DNA of 64,000 nt from Chitinophaga pinensis (GTDB lineage Bacteria > Bacteroidota > Bacteroidia > UKL13-3), in assembly GCA_945860865.1 (NCBI GenBank), contig CAMARW010000001.1, positions 524,294 to 588,293 on the forward strand, in the 5' to 3' direction. The notes beneath the pieces were generated by a model that saw nothing but the letters and a program-made list of their open reading frames with translations, was not told the DNA's origin and made no database searches. Made by a program: the position numbers and the translations under genes. This document shows, piece after piece, positions 54,726 through 64,000 of the stretch (the first letter of the stretch is position 1; every line of letters starts with the position of its first letter).

Positions 54726-55196
54726 CTATTTAGGTTCAACCAAAAACAAAGGTTGGTCGTACTCAATAGGTGAAGCATTGTCGGCTAAAATTTTAACGAT
54801 TTTACCAGAAACCTCTGATTCAATTTCGTTGAATAATTTCATAGCTTCTACAATGCACAAAACCTGACCCACTTTTATTTCATCACCAATCTGAACAAAA
54901 GCAGGTTTATCTGGCGAAGCAGATTTATAATAAGTACCAATCATTGGAGATTTAATGGTAATTAAGTTGCTTGCAACCTCAGTATGGTGAGATTCCATTT
55001 TTTCTGTTGGTGCAGCAGCCACAACTGGCGCTGGTGCCGGTGCTGAGTAAGTTACTGGCGCTGATTGTTGCACAAGTACTGTTTTCTCATCTGTTTTTTT
55101 AATGGCCAATTTAAAATCGCCACGTTCTACCTCAACTTCAGAAACTCCTGATTCTGAAACCAGTTTAATAAGTTCTTTTATTTCTTTTAATTCCAT
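54726..55196 (-). CDS. accB: Biotin carboxyl carrier protein of acetyl-CoA carboxylase
   Basis: 156 residues. N-terminal helical part, Ala/Pro-rich linker (about 47-65, SAPAPAPVVAAAPTEK), then the biotinyl domain with the biotin-accepting Lys in VEAMKLFNEIES near the expected 35 residues from the end. Substrate of the BirA encoded at 9.4 kb and partner of AccC. Confidence 0.96.
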   Translation of the reverse strand: MELKEIKELIKLVSESGVSEVEVERGDFKLAIKKTDEKTVLVQQSAPVTYSAPAPAPVVAAAPTEKMESHHTEVASNLITIKSPMIGTYYKSASPDKPAFVQIGDEIKVGQVLCIVEAMKLFNEIESEVSGKIVKILADNASPIEYDQPLFLVEPK

Positions 55197-55218
55197 AAGA
55201 ATATCTATTTATAACAAT

Positions 55219-55226
55219 CAAATTTA
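55219..55226 (-). promoter_or_regulatory. Candidate internal promoter box TAAATTTG before accB
   Basis: Exact TAnnTTTG match, 22 bases upstream of the accB ATG. It would allow accBC expression apart from the upstream fatty acid genes. Confidence 0.45.
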
Positions 55227-55277
55227 TTCAAAAAAACCAATTGGCAATACCAATATTTAAAATTTTTATAATTTATA

Positions 55278-56279
55278 TTAGTTTGGTGTATCGTAGGCCC
55301 ATTTAAGATAGATTGCTCCCCAAGTAAATCCACCTCCAAAAGCGGCTAAAACGAGGTTGTCACCTTTTTTTAGTTGTTTTTCCCACTCCCATAAACAAAG
55401 TGGCAAAGTACCATTAGTGGTATTACCAAAATGGTCTATATTAATCATTACTTTCTCTTTATCAATACCCATTCTTTCTGCAGTTGCATCTATAATGCGC
55501 AAGTTGGCTTGATGTGGAACTAACCAAGCAATATCGTCTGGGGTTAAATGATTGCGTTCCATTATTTGAGCAGAAACATCTGCCATTCCTTTTACTGCAA
55601 ATTTAAAAACAGATTTACCATCCTGATAAACAAAATGTTCTCTGTTGTCTATTGTTTGGTAAGTTGATGGTTTAAGTGACCCTCCTGCTTTTTGATGCAA
55701 GAAGTGTCTTCCTGATCCATCCGATTTTAGAACAGCATCTATAATGCCATTCCCTTCGTAGTTGGGTTCAAGTAAAACAGCCCCGCAACCATCTCCAAAA
55801 ATAATGCAGGTGTTGCGATCTGTGTAATCTATAATAGACGACATTTTGTCGCCACCTACAACCAAAACTTTCTTATATTTACCAGATTCTATAAAACTAC
55901 TTGCTGTTTGCAAAGAGAATAAGAAGCCAGAACATGCGGCCATTAAATCGTAAGCAAATGCATTTTTTGCACCAATTTTATCTGCCAAAATACAAGCGGC
56001 AGAAGGAAAAATTAAATCAGGGGTTACGGTAGCAAATATAATTAAATCAATTTCTTCAGCATTAATTCCTCTCTTAAGTAGTAAGCCATTCACTGCTTCC
56101 ACAGCCATATCAGATGTGGCTAAATTAGGGTCTTTTAAAATGCGTCTTTCTTTGATGCCTGTTCTAGATGTAATCCATTCATCACTTGTTTCTACTAATA
56201 ACTCTAACTCTTTGTTAGTTAATACATCTGGTGGTACATAGCCATGAATGGCAGTAATTGCGGCAGTTATTTTGTTCAT
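55278..56279 (-). CDS. fabH: 3-oxoacyl-[acyl-carrier-protein] synthase III
   Basis: Starts fatty acid synthesis by condensing acyl-CoA with malonyl-ACP. 333 residues. The catalytic triad is visible as Cys in [13 protein letters not shown], His in [10 protein letters not shown] and Asn in [11 protein letters not shown]. Start overlaps the plsX stop as TAATG. With the fused branched-chain E1 elsewhere in the window, iso-branched primers are a likely substrate. Confidence 0.95.
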   Translation of the reverse strand: MNKITAAITAIHGYVPPDVLTNKELELLVETSDEWITSRTGIKERRILKDPNLATSDMAVEAVNGLLLKRGINAEEIDLIIFATVTPDLIFPSAACILADKIGAKNAFAYDLMAACSGFLFSLQTASSFIESGKYKKVLVVGGDKMSSIIDYTDRNTCIIFGDGCGAVLLEPNYEGNGIIDAVLKSDGSGRHFLHQKAGGSLKPSTYQTIDNREHFVYQDGKSVFKFAVKGMADVSAQIMERNHLTPDDIAWLVPHQANLRIIDATAERMGIDKEKVMINIDHFGNTTNGTLPLCLWEWEKQLKKGDNLVLAAFGGGFTWGAIYLKWAYDTPN

Positions 56280-57238
56280 TATTGTGCTGTAGGAACTAAA
56301 TCTTTAAAAGCATTTTGTATAATCTGAATCAAGTTAGAATCTACTACTTGCTTGGCAGAGAATAACATATTTTTAAAAGCTTTTGCATTAGAAATTCCGT
56401 GGCCAATAATTACGGGTGCATTAACGCCCATGATAGGTGTTCCACCAAAATTTTCATAGTTAAAACTTTCTAGATAATCATCTTGTATGCCACGCTTACG
56501 CAATGCAAAATACATAGATTCAAGAGATTTTAATACTACATTACCCGTAAAGCCATCGCATACTATAACATCAACTTTATCTGAGATTATATCTCTACCT
56601 TCAATGTTTCCAATAAAATTAAATTGGTTGGTATCCTCCATTATTTGGTGGGCAGAAATAGTAACTAAATTACCTTTTTCTTTTTCTTCACCAATACTTA
56701 ATAAGCCTACTTTTGGGTTTGCTACTTTGTGCACGTGCTGTAAAAGCAAAGAGCCTAAAATACCAAACTGGTTTAATACATCTGGTTTGCAATCTGCATT
56801 TGCCCCTACATCTAGCAGTAATCCAACCCCACCATGAGCCTTTGGCACCATGGCAGTAACACAAGGACGAATTACGCCTTCGATTGGTTTTACTGAAAAC
56901 ATAGCTCCAACTAGCATTGCTCCCGTATTTCCAGCACTTACAAAAGCACTGATTTCTTTTTTTGCTAAAAGGCCAAAGCCTACGGATATGCTAGAATCTT
57001 TCTTTTGCGAAATGGCTTTGGTTGGATGTTCGCTCATGCCAATTACCTCGCTAGTATGAACAAAATCAAAATCCTCTGTGTTTCCACCTTGTTCTAGCAA
57101 TTGTTGTTTGGCTTGTTCAATATCTCCAATAAGGACAATACGAACATCGCTTCCCATCTCTTGATTAGCAATTATCGCACCCGCAATTGCTTCTTTTGGA
57201 GCATAATCGCCCCCCATGATATCAAAACCAATCTTCAT
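56279..57238 (-). CDS. plsX: Phosphate acyltransferase PlsX
   Basis: Makes acyl-phosphate from acyl-ACP for phospholipid synthesis. 319 residues. Motifs: [66 protein letters not shown] and [15 protein letters not shown]. In the rpmF-plsX-fabH order found in many bacteria. Confidence 0.96.
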   Translation of the reverse strand: MKIGFDIMGGDYAPKEAIAGAIIANQEMGSDVRIVLIGDIEQAKQQLLEQGGNTEDFDFVHTSEVIGMSEHPTKAISQKKDSSISVGFGLLAKKEISAFVSAGNTGAMLVGAMFSVKPIEGVIRPCVTAMVPKAHGGVGLLLDVGANADCKPDVLNQFGILGSLLLQHVHKVANPKVGLLSIGEEKEKGNLVTISAHQIMEDTNQFNFIGNIEGRDIISDKVDVIVCDGFTGNVVLKSLESMYFALRKRGIQDDYLESFNYENFGGTPIMGVNAPVIIGHGISNAKAFKNMLFSAKQVVDSNLIQIIQNAFKDLVPTAQ

Positions 57239-57269
57239 TAAGCAGAATTTTTGCTAGTTATGCGGTTTA

Positions 57270-57455
57270 TTAAATGTCTTTTTGCATCTCAGGGAAAGCC
57301 AACTTACCTTTGTAGTAACCACCAGCGGTAACACGGTGACGAAGATGTGATTCGCCTGAAGTTGGATCTACAGATACTGTTGGATTAGCTCCTTTGTAAT
57401 GCGTTCTGCGCTTATCGCGTCTTGCGTTTGAGATTTTGCGTTTTGGATTAGGCAT
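57270..57455 (-). CDS. rpmF: 50S ribosomal protein L32
   Basis: 61 residues beginning MPNPKRKISNARRDKRRTH, the family N-terminus, then SHLRHRVTAGGYYKG. The zinc-binding cysteines found in some L32 proteins are absent, so this is the zinc-free form. It lies between yceD and plsX. Confidence 0.96.
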   Translation of the reverse strand: MPNPKRKISNARRDKRRTHYKGANPTVSVDPTSGESHLRHRVTAGGYYKGKLAFPEMQKDI

Positions 57456-57475
57456 TTGATATGTCTCCTTTTATT

Positions 57476-58024
57476 TTAATTTAGTAAATCTTTTAATTTA
57501 TCCCAACGAGGATCAGCTTTTTGAATGCTTTCTTCCTCTTTGGTGTCTTCTTTTTCTTCTATTTCAATCTGCCCCAATCTGTTTAATACATCTTGGTTGC
57601 AGGGTTTAGGCTCAGGTAAAACTTCACAGTTTTTCTTTTGAGGAATGGATAACAATAAACTTTCATATAAATATTGCTTCAAATCAAATTCAATTTCTGT
57701 TCTAGCAATATATATAATCTCTGTGTCGTCAAAATTATTTGCCTCACTTAATTTCATCATTAAGTTAAACTTTTCGTTCAAGGGCAAATCAATATTTTCA
57801 GCACAGGTATCACAATCTACCCTCGCATTTCCTTTAAATACAAACTTAAAATCATACATTGAGTCTGTTTTGTATAGTTTTAAATCTACCTTAACCTTCG
57901 CATGCGAAAGGGGAGCAAATTCAAATTCTGCCAACAACTCTTCGTCAAGCATAAATTCAAATTCATTTAAACCCAATACAAGTTTGTTGAATTCAATTAG
58001 GTATGCTTTTGTTTTAGTTCCCAT
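57476..58024 (-). CDS. YceD (DUF177) family protein
   Basis: 182 residues. The DUF177 core has the VDCDTCAENIDLPL motif with CxxC (about 84-87) and a C-terminal acidic segment before NRLGQ and DPRWDKLKDLL, the conserved end. YceD acts in 23S rRNA handling and is regularly followed by rpmF, as here. First gene of the lipid/ribosome operon with an exact promoter box 13 bases upstream. Confidence 0.88.
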   Translation of the reverse strand: MGTKTKAYLIEFNKLVLGLNEFEFMLDEELLAEFEFAPLSHAKVKVDLKLYKTDSMYDFKFVFKGNARVDCDTCAENIDLPLNEKFNLMMKLSEANNFDDTEIIYIARTEIEFDLKQYLYESLLLSIPQKKNCEVLPEPKPCNQDVLNRLGQIEIEEKEDTKEEESIQKADPRWDKLKDLLN

Positions 58025-58037
58025 TTTAAATAGCTGG

Positions 58038-58045
58038 CAAATATA
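58038..58045 (-). promoter_or_regulatory. Candidate -7 promoter box TATATTTG for the yceD-accC operon
   Basis: Exact TAnnTTTG match extended by GC rather than CA, 13 bases upstream of the yceD ATG. A TTTAG element about 19 bases further upstream is a weak -33 candidate. Confidence 0.6.
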
Positions 58046-58150
58046 AGCATTGCTTATAAAAATCTAAATGTTTTTTGAAAAACAACTGATAATCACAAGG
58101 CTAATTTGAAAATTAGTATGGTTTTTAGCAGCTAAATAGCAATAAACTAA

Positions 58151-59221
58151 TTAAAAATCAATTCTGAATCTTTCTCTTTTACCCGGATTTAGTGGCAATG
58201 GATTTGCGTTTATTTCAGTAAAATTATTTCTACGGGCCCAAATATCAATTGCCATAAACAAGGCATTGCGCATAGATTGTTCGCTGGCCTCATTTTTTCC
58301 GGCAATGGCATAAGCTGTTCCATGATCAGGCGAAGTGCGCACAAAGGGTAATCCCGCTGTTACGTTTACGCCAGAATCAAAAGCAGCATATTTAAATGGC
58401 ACCAAACCTTGGTCGTGGTACATAGCCAAAATCCCATCAAACTGTTTATATTGGTTCGAACCAAAAAAACCATCTGCTGGGTATGGGCCAAATACAAACA
58501 TTTGATTTTCGCCTTTCGCTTTTTCTATGGCTGGAATAATAATATCTTTTTCTTCTGAACCTAATAATCCATTATCTCCCGCGTGCGGGTTAAGTCCTAA
58601 AACTGCAATTCGGGGTTTAGAAATACCAAAGTCTCGCTGCAAGCTCTGTCTTAATAATCCTATTTTTTTATAAATACCTTCAACACTTAGCTGGGATGCC
58701 ACATCTTTTACAGGTAAATGTCCGGTTGCCAATGCCAACTTTAAATCATCCGAAGCAAGAACCATTAAATGGTCTGTACCTGCCTGTTGGGCAAGGTATT
58801 CTGTATGGCCCACAAAAGGCAATTCGGGTGTATTAACTGTGTTTTTATTTAGGGGAGCTGTAACAATCGCATCAATTTTTCCTGCCAATGCATCTTTAGT
58901 TGCCAAGGCAAGCGCTTTAAAGGCGTATTGGCCAGCTAGGGCCGTGGCTTCACCTATTTTTATTTCTGTTTCTTCTTCCCAACAAGTTAAAATATTAGCT
59001 TTTTTAGGATTAATTTGGTCGATGTGTTTAATTATATTGAGCTGAAAATCATTTAGATTTAGTACTTTTCTCCAAAATGAAATTATTTTTGGAGAACCAT
59101 AAACAACTGGTGTGCAATAATTTAATATGCGGTTGTCGTTTAATGTTTTTATTAGTACTTCAACGGCAATACTATTCATATCGCCAATTGTTATGCCTAT
59201 AATAGGTAATCTGTGTGTCAT
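58151..59221 (-). CDS. pdxA: 4-hydroxythreonine-4-phosphate dehydrogenase
   Basis: Step of pyridoxal phosphate synthesis by the DXP-dependent route. 356 residues. The divalent metal His residues are visible in VGHTEYLA, AMYHDQGLVPFK and SPDHGTAY, and the phosphate-binding SDDLKLALATGHLP region is present. Adjacent to the aminopeptidase gene, with no spacer between stop and start (59221/59222). Confidence 0.95.
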   Translation of the reverse strand: MTHRLPIIGITIGDMNSIAVEVLIKTLNDNRILNYCTPVVYGSPKIISFWRKVLNLNDFQLNIIKHIDQINPKKANILTCWEEETEIKIGEATALAGQYAFKALALATKDALAGKIDAIVTAPLNKNTVNTPELPFVGHTEYLAQQAGTDHLMVLASDDLKLALATGHLPVKDVASQLSVEGIYKKIGLLRQSLQRDFGISKPRIAVLGLNPHAGDNGLLGSEEKDIIIPAIEKAKGENQMFVFGPYPADGFFGSNQYKQFDGILAMYHDQGLVPFKYAAFDSGVNVTAGLPFVRTSPDHGTAYAIAGKNEASEQSMRNALFMAIDIWARRNNFTEINANPLPLNPGKRERFRIDF

Positions 59222-60655
59222 TTATTTGCTCAATTTTTTAACGAAATTAAATAATAATCTCACGCCTACTGCAGTTCCGTGTTTACCTCTATAACTGTCG
59301 GCTACATTTAAATAAGCTGGACCAGCAATGTCGAAATGCATCCATGGATAATTGGTAAACTTCTCTAAAAACTTGCCGGCGGTAATGGCTCCGCCAATTG
59401 GGCCACCAATATTTTTCATGTCAGCTAAATCGCTATTGATAAGTTTGGCATAATCCTCCCAAAATGGAAATTCTACCAATCGTTCATGGGTAAGCTTTCC
59501 TGTATCTATTAGTGATTTTTTAATTTCTTCACTAGCTGTTCCCATAAAAACAGTTCCGTATGAGCCAATTGCTGCCGCTGCTGCTCCGGTAAGCGTAGCA
59601 AAATCTAAAACCAAACTAGGTTCGTATTTTTTAGCGTAGGCGAGGGCATCGCCCAAAAGCATTCTTCCCTCTGCATCTGTATTTAAAACTTCAACCGTTT
59701 GCCCATCATACATTTTTACCACATCGCCGGGTGTATAGGCATTTTCTCCAGGTCTGTTATCTGTTGCAGGTATTAGTGCAATAACATAATAGGGTAATTT
59801 TGCTTTGGCTATGGCGCATATGGCGGCAGCTACAGCAGCTCCACCTGCCATATCACACTTCATCGTATCCATAGAATTGGGTGTAGGTTTTAAACTCAAT
59901 CCACCCGTATCATAAACAACACCTTTGCCAACTAAAACCAATGGTTTTTTGTTTTTAGCTAATTTTGGTTTGTATTCTAAAATGGTAAAAGTTGGCGGTG
60001 TTTTGCTTCCCTGGTTAACGGATAACAATCCACCCATTTTTAAAGTCTCAATTTGCTTTTTATTCAGTATTTCACAAGCAACCCCAGCATCTGTTGCCAT
60101 CGACTTCATTTCTTTAGCAAAAACAACTGCTGTTAAATGTGATTGCGGTTCATTTACCCATGTTCTGGCCGTAAATACAGCATCAACTAAAATTTGAAGC
60201 GTTTCTAAATCTTTCTTTTGTACACCAATAATTCCAATACTGTTTAAGGTGTTAGTTTGTTTTTTATCTGATTTGTATTTTAAAAACTGGTAATTGCTAA
60301 GTGCTAAACCTTCTGCTATTGCTAATGTAAAATTTTCATTTGATGCAGCATGAATACATACGTTTTTATATTGGTGCGCATTCAATGCAGCACAAATCTT
60401 ATTGCCTAAATTCCTGTAATTTTCTAATTGTTCTGCCTCTGTTTTTTTCTTCCAATCTTCGGTAAACTGAATAAAAGTAAGTTGTGAAAATTGATTGATT
60501 AAAATGTAACTTTCTTTGGCTACTTGTTTTTTTGCAACGTAGGCAAGCTCTTCTTTATTTAAATTCCACTGCGATAATTCTTTAGCATTATTAACTAAAA
60601 TTACTTGAGATTGATCTTTTAGAACTTTGGTTTGCGCATTTATTTTTGTGTTCAT
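59222..60655 (-). CDS. pepA: Leucyl aminopeptidase, M17 family
   Basis: Cytosolic dinuclear metal aminopeptidase. 477 residues. Metal and catalytic motifs: VGKGVVYDTGGLSLKP (Lys, Asp), MKCDMAGGAAVAAA, and NTDAEGRMLLGDALAYA, the M17 signature. C-terminal GGAITAGKFLEKF and WMHFDIAGPAY. The N-terminal domain (1-165) is diverged, as usual for the family. Confidence 0.94.
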   Translation of the reverse strand: MNTKINAQTKVLKDQSQVILVNNAKELSQWNLNKEELAYVAKKQVAKESYILINQFSQLTFIQFTEDWKKKTEAEQLENYRNLGNKICAALNAHQYKNVCIHAASNENFTLAIAEGLALSNYQFLKYKSDKKQTNTLNSIGIIGVQKKDLETLQILVDAVFTARTWVNEPQSHLTAVVFAKEMKSMATDAGVACEILNKKQIETLKMGGLLSVNQGSKTPPTFTILEYKPKLAKNKKPLVLVGKGVVYDTGGLSLKPTPNSMDTMKCDMAGGAAVAAAICAIAKAKLPYYVIALIPATDNRPGENAYTPGDVVKMYDGQTVEVLNTDAEGRMLLGDALAYAKKYEPSLVLDFATLTGAAAAAIGSYGTVFMGTASEEIKKSLIDTGKLTHERLVEFPFWEDYAKLINSDLADMKNIGGPIGGAITAGKFLEKFTNYPWMHFDIAGPAYLNVADSYRGKHGTAVGVRLLFNFVKKLSK

Positions 60656-60959
60656 AAAATTTAAAATTTATAAGTTAAGCTGCTGTTTTTTTACTAAACA
60701 AGCAGCAATATTAACCAATTAAATCCAAATATATAATACAAAAAAGGGTTTTGAAAACCAGAATTGTAATCTAAAAGTCGTTAATTTGTCAATATTTTTC
60801 AACCTTTTCAAAAATAATTTTTAAAATGGGTTGATTACTTAAATTTGATTTGTTTTTGAAAAACTGTTTTTGTTCTAAATAAGAATAATGTGTCAATTTT
60901 TCAGAAACTATCAATTAAAAACTTAAATTTTATAGATAAAACCTTTCTATTTGCAGAAC
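60656..60959. other. Divergent intergenic region between pepA and rsmA
   Basis: 304 bases of AT-rich DNA with no credible frame. Its right end holds TATTTGCA (60948-60955), a promoter-like box directly before the rsmA ATG. Nothing else recognised. Confidence 0.5.
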
Positions 60960-61736
60960 ATGATACAGTTAGTTAGGGCCAAAAAATACCTGGGGCAGCA
61001 TTTTCTTGTAGACCAGCAAATTGCTTCTCACATTGTGGAAGCACTGGTAAATGTATTTCCAGCAGGAAAAGTAATGGAGGTGGGCCCAGGAATGGGTGTG
61101 TTAACTCAGTTTTTATTGCCAGAAAAGCAATTAGAAATTTGGGCAGCAGAGGTTGATGCTGAATCTGTTAGTTTTCTTTTAGCTAATTATTCTAAATTAA
61201 GTGAGCGTTTGCTCCAAGAAAGTTTCTTAGAAATTAATCTTAGTAATTTATTCCCCCATGGAGTTTCTATTATTGGTAATTTCCCTTACAACATTTCCTC
61301 ACAAATTATTTTTCATATTTTAGAGCACAGGGCAAATATTCCTTTTATGGTTGGGATGTTTCAAAAAGAAGTTGCCGAGCGAATTGGTGCTGTTAAAGGA
61401 GGAAAGGAATACGGTATTATCTCGGTTATTACCCAAGCTTATTATGACGTAGAATATTTATTTACGGTTCCTGAACATGTTTTTAATCCTCCTCCTAAAG
61501 TAAAATCAGGTGTTATTCGTTTAACTCGAAAAGCCATTGGCCTAAACTGTGATGAGATTTTGTTTAGGAAAGTTATAAAAACAGCATTTAATCAAAGAAG
61601 GAAAAAACTGAGAAATGCAATATCTACCTTAGGTTTATCGGATGAAGTCTTAGGAGAATTTGCCTCAAAACGCGCAGAGGAATTGTCTGTTGATGATTTT
61701 ATTGTATTAACAAATTTAGTAGCTAACCAAGGATAA
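60960..61736 (+). CDS. rsmA: 16S rRNA (adenine1518/1519-N6) dimethyltransferase
   Basis: KsgA/RsmA, dimethylating two adjacent A residues near the 16S 3' end. ATG at 60960 gives MIQLVRAKKYLGQHFLVDQ. Motifs: VMEVGPGMGVLT for SAM, IIGNFPYNISSQI catalytic loop, and the late FNQRRKKLRNAI. 258 residues. Its stop overlaps the mgtE start as TAATG. Confidence 0.95.
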   Translation: MIQLVRAKKYLGQHFLVDQQIASHIVEALVNVFPAGKVMEVGPGMGVLTQFLLPEKQLEIWAAEVDAESVSFLLANYSKLSERLLQESFLEINLSNLFPHGVSIIGNFPYNISSQIIFHILEHRANIPFMVGMFQKEVAERIGAVKGGKEYGIISVITQAYYDVEYLFTVPEHVFNPPPKVKSGVIRLTRKAIGLNCDEILFRKVIKTAFNQRRKKLRNAISTLGLSDEVLGEFASKRAEELSVDDFIVLTNLVANQG

Positions 61737-63088
61737 TGGAAAAAATTCAAGTAAACAACGCGCTGCTAAAGCAATTTAAGGTATGGTTTCAAGAAGGTAA
61801 TTTAGCCGATTTGCATAACCAATTGGGGCAAATGTATCCGCAAGATATAGCTGCTGTTATTGATCGTTTGAATACAGAGGAAGCTCGGAAAGTGATGAAT
61901 GCACTGGATAAAGAAGCGGTAGTAAAAGTATTAGTAGAAACAGAGCAAGAAGCCCGCGAGCAGTTTTTATCGGCCTACTCCTCTTATGAAATTGCCAATG
62001 AGTTCATCGAAAAAATGAATAGCGATGATGCGGCATACATACTCAATCATTTTTCCAATAATAAAAAGGAAGAAATTATTGCCAAACTGCATGATATTGA
62101 ATATGCAAGCAGCCTGCTAGAGCTAATTAGCTATGAAAATGAAACTGCCGGAAGTTTAATGGCACTTGAGTTAGTTAAGGCTTATGAAGATTGGTCTGTT
62201 AAAAAATGTATCGAAGAAATTAGAATACAAGCCGAAAATGTGGAGAGCATTTTGGTGGTATATGTAGTTGATGATTTGGAAAGATTGAAGGGTATAATCA
62301 CACTCAAAAATCTTATTCTGGCCGATCCTAATGAACAGATTCAAAAACTTTTCAATAAAGAGGTAATCTCGGTTTCAACATCTGCCCCAGTTGATGAAGT
62401 AGCTAATCTTACAAAAAAATACGATTTAATGGTTTTGCCAGTGGTGGATCCTTTGGGCAGGTTGGTTGGCCGAATTACCATTGATGATGTGGTAGATTTA
62501 ATTAAAGATGAAGCCGACGAGGATTACCAGCTAATGAGTGGTATTACCGAGGATGTTGACCCAACAGATAAAGTTTGGATTTTGTCTCGCGCTCGTTTGC
62601 CATGGCTAATTATTGGTTTATTTGGGGGTATTGCAAGTTCACGTTTTCTGGCTCTTTATGAAGGTCAAATAATGATTCATCCAGAAATGGCTTTTTTTAT
62701 CCCTATGATTGCGGCTATGGGCGGAAATGTTGGTGTGCAATCTTCCGCCATTGTGGTGCAGGGTATAGCCAACGATACTTTAGGTACTAAAAATATAGGT
62801 CAAAAAATATTAAAAGAATTGCGGGTTGCCTTATTAAATGGAATTATTTGTTCTTTACTCATTTTGTTTTACAATTTAGCCTTTCAAGACTCTTATGAAC
62901 TAGCACTTACCGTAAGTTTTGCCTTATTAACAGTTATTATATTTGCTTCTATTTTTGGTACTTTTATTCCTATGGTTTTAAACCAAATGAAAATAGATCC
63001 AGCGTTGGCTACCGGTCCTTTTATAACCACAAGCAATGATTTATTGGGCATTGTTATCTATTTTTCAATTGGTAGGTTACTGTATTAA
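61736..63088 (+). CDS. mgtE: Magnesium transporter MgtE
   Basis: 450 residues. N-terminal superhelical domain (about 1-130), two CBS domains (about 130-255) that sense Mg, a plug helix (VDPTDKVWILSRARLPWLIIG) and five membrane helices with MGGNVGVQSSAIVVQGIA, the pore motif region, and DPALATGPFITTSNDLLGI. Translationally coupled to rsmA. Confidence 0.95.
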   Translation: MEKIQVNNALLKQFKVWFQEGNLADLHNQLGQMYPQDIAAVIDRLNTEEARKVMNALDKEAVVKVLVETEQEAREQFLSAYSSYEIANEFIEKMNSDDAAYILNHFSNNKKEEIIAKLHDIEYASSLLELISYENETAGSLMALELVKAYEDWSVKKCIEEIRIQAENVESILVVYVVDDLERLKGIITLKNLILADPNEQIQKLFNKEVISVSTSAPVDEVANLTKKYDLMVLPVVDPLGRLVGRITIDDVVDLIKDEADEDYQLMSGITEDVDPTDKVWILSRARLPWLIIGLFGGIASSRFLALYEGQIMIHPEMAFFIPMIAAMGGNVGVQSSAIVVQGIANDTLGTKNIGQKILKELRVALLNGIICSLLILFYNLAFQDSYELALTVSFALLTVIIFASIFGTFIPMVLNQMKIDPALATGPFITTSNDLLGIVIYFSIGRLLY

Positions 63089-63139
63089 GTTTTTTAAAAT
63101 ACCCGTGCAACCTTCTATTAATTTTTAATAACTATTGCA

Positions 63140-64000
63140 ATGAATGAAGTTTTAAACCCTGAACCAATTACCTTGAATGTACTCATCGTTGATGATTTAC
63201 ATCCATGCTTAATGGAGGGTTTAAGTAAACATGGCTGCAAAGTTCTTTATTTGCCAGATGCAAATCGGGCAGAAATTTTAGCAGCACTTCCTAATAAAGA
63301 TGTACTCGTTATTAGAACTAAAACCATAGTAGATAAAGCCTTATTGGATCAGGCCAACGCTTTAAAAATTATAGCAAGGGCAGGGGCAGGTATGGATAAT
63401 ATAGATTTGTTTGAAGCTGAAAAGAGAAACATAACATGCTTTAATGCAGGGGAGGCAAATTCTGATGCGGTAGCAGAACAGAGTCTTGCCATGTTATTAA
63501 TGCTCTTAAACAATTTATTTAGGGCAAACCAACAAGTAAAAGCAGGAATTTGGCAACGCGAAGCTAATAGAGGCATTGAACTTGCTGGTAAAACGGTGGC
63601 TATTATTGGTTATGGAAATACTGGAAGTGCCTTTGCTTCCAAGCTTTCTGCTATGAAAGTTAAAGTGCTTGCTTATGATAAATACCGCTCAAATTTTGGG
63701 AATAGTCTGGTGCAAGAATGTACCTGGAAAGAGATATTTGAATTAGCAGATATACTCAGTTTCCATGTTCCTTTAACAAATGAAACAAAATACTATTTTA
63801 ATAGCTCCTTGCTGAACCAATTTAAAAAAAACATTTTCTTGCTCAATTTGAGTAGGGGAAAAGTGGTCAATACGAAAGATTTATTGCTGGGCTTGAACCA
63901 AGGAAAAATTTTGGGTGCTGCATTGGATGTACTCGAAAATGAACAGCTAAATTTATTAAATACGGAAGAAAAAATCTTGTTTGAACAGCTCTGTAAACAC
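63140..64000 (+). CDS. serA: D-3-phosphoglycerate dehydrogenase-like 2-hydroxyacid dehydrogenase (partial)
   Basis: The first 287 codons lie in the window; the 3' end is cut off. The N-terminal catalytic part has VLIVDDLHPCLMEGL, KIIARAGAGMDNIDL and FNAGEANSDAVAEQSLAMLLML. The NAD domain has GKTVAIIGYGNTGSAFASK and the active-site Arg in LNLSRGKVVNTKDLL, then GAALDVLENE. SerA is the likeliest member because of the N-terminal pattern, but other family members cannot be excluded without the C-terminus. Confidence 0.85.
   Translation, partial: MNEVLNPEPITLNVLIVDDLHPCLMEGLSKHGCKVLYLPDANRAEILAALPNKDVLVIRTKTIVDKALLDQANALKIIARAGAGMDNIDLFEAEKRNITCFNAGEANSDAVAEQSLAMLLMLLNNLFRANQQVKAGIWQREANRGIELAGKTVAIIGYGNTGSAFASKLSAMKVKVLAYDKYRSNFGNSLVQECTWKEIFELADILSFHVPLTNETKYYFNSSLLNQFKKNIFLLNLSRGKVVNTKDLLLGLNQGKILGAALDVLENEQLNLLNTEEKILFEQLCKH

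Noticed and set aside
58439-58460. Perfect GGTTCGAACC palindrome inside pdxA as a possible regulatory site
   Set aside because: It lies in a conserved coding stretch and seems to be two overlapping near-copies of the GGTTCA core; a second similar one occurs at about 47611, so it is best counted with that motif.

Overview
The window is chromosomal DNA from a member of the Bacteroidota, most likely an environmental, aerobic relative of the Chitinophagales/Sphingobacteriales. The evidence is a type IX secretion sorting domain on one protein, many Omp28, DUF1684, DUF6029 and FadL-like envelope proteins, a TonB-dependent receptor with a carboxypeptidase-regulatory N-terminus, fused alpha/beta E1 of a 2-oxo acid dehydrogenase, a CzcA-TolC fusion, promoter boxes of the TAnnTTTG type, almost no Shine-Dalgarno sequences, and several TTG or GTG starts. 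DNA is AT-rich with dense coding. I see no insertion sequence, prophage or CRISPR array.

Layout. 0-6.5 kb: sugar-phosphate isomerase, CpsB-like PHP phosphatase, a secreted hydrolase that lacks its serine nucleophile, 2-oxoglutarate dehydrogenase E1 and an SRPBCC protein. 6.5-9.3 kb (minus): coaX, an outer-membrane barrel, lptC and a 55-residue membrane protein in one overlapping operon. 9.3-14 kb: birA diverging from an unusual rsfS with a histone-H1-like tail, then three envelope genes. 14-21 kb: PagL-like deacylase, amino acid permease, gmhB, polyprenol-phosphate sugar transferase, and a metal-linked trio (His-Asp lipoprotein, TonB receptor, His-rich exported protein). 21-28 kb: hutU, ettA, methyltransferase, transaldolase, tRNA-fMet, era. 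28-33 kb: an accessory four-gene set of secreted proteins. 33-40 kb: miaE, xseA/xseB, a glycosyltransferase, a SET-domain protein, a Pif1-like helicase, a sulfatase-modifying-factor protein. 40-46.5 kb: heavy-metal efflux genes. 46.5-53.3 kb: branched-chain E1, thioredoxin-like protein, ahcY, bacilliredoxin, and a cytochrome/copper-monooxygenase-like protein with a redoxin partner. 53-58 kb (minus): a complete yceD-rpmF-plsX-fabH-accB-accC lipid synthesis operon. 58-64 kb: pdxA, leucyl aminopeptidase, rsmA-mgtE and the start of a serA-like dehydrogenase.

The strongest signals outside the genes are: (i) a 9-mer, TTGGTTCAG/CTGAACCAA, present about 19 times where about 0.5 is expected, spread through genes in both orientations like an uptake or recombination signal; (ii) tandem arrays of degenerate 7-bp units with different consensus sequences, each lying directly behind a stop codon, one of which encodes the signal peptide of the next gene; (iii) long perfect inverted repeats overlapping stop codons, notably one with 29-bp arms at the end of accC.
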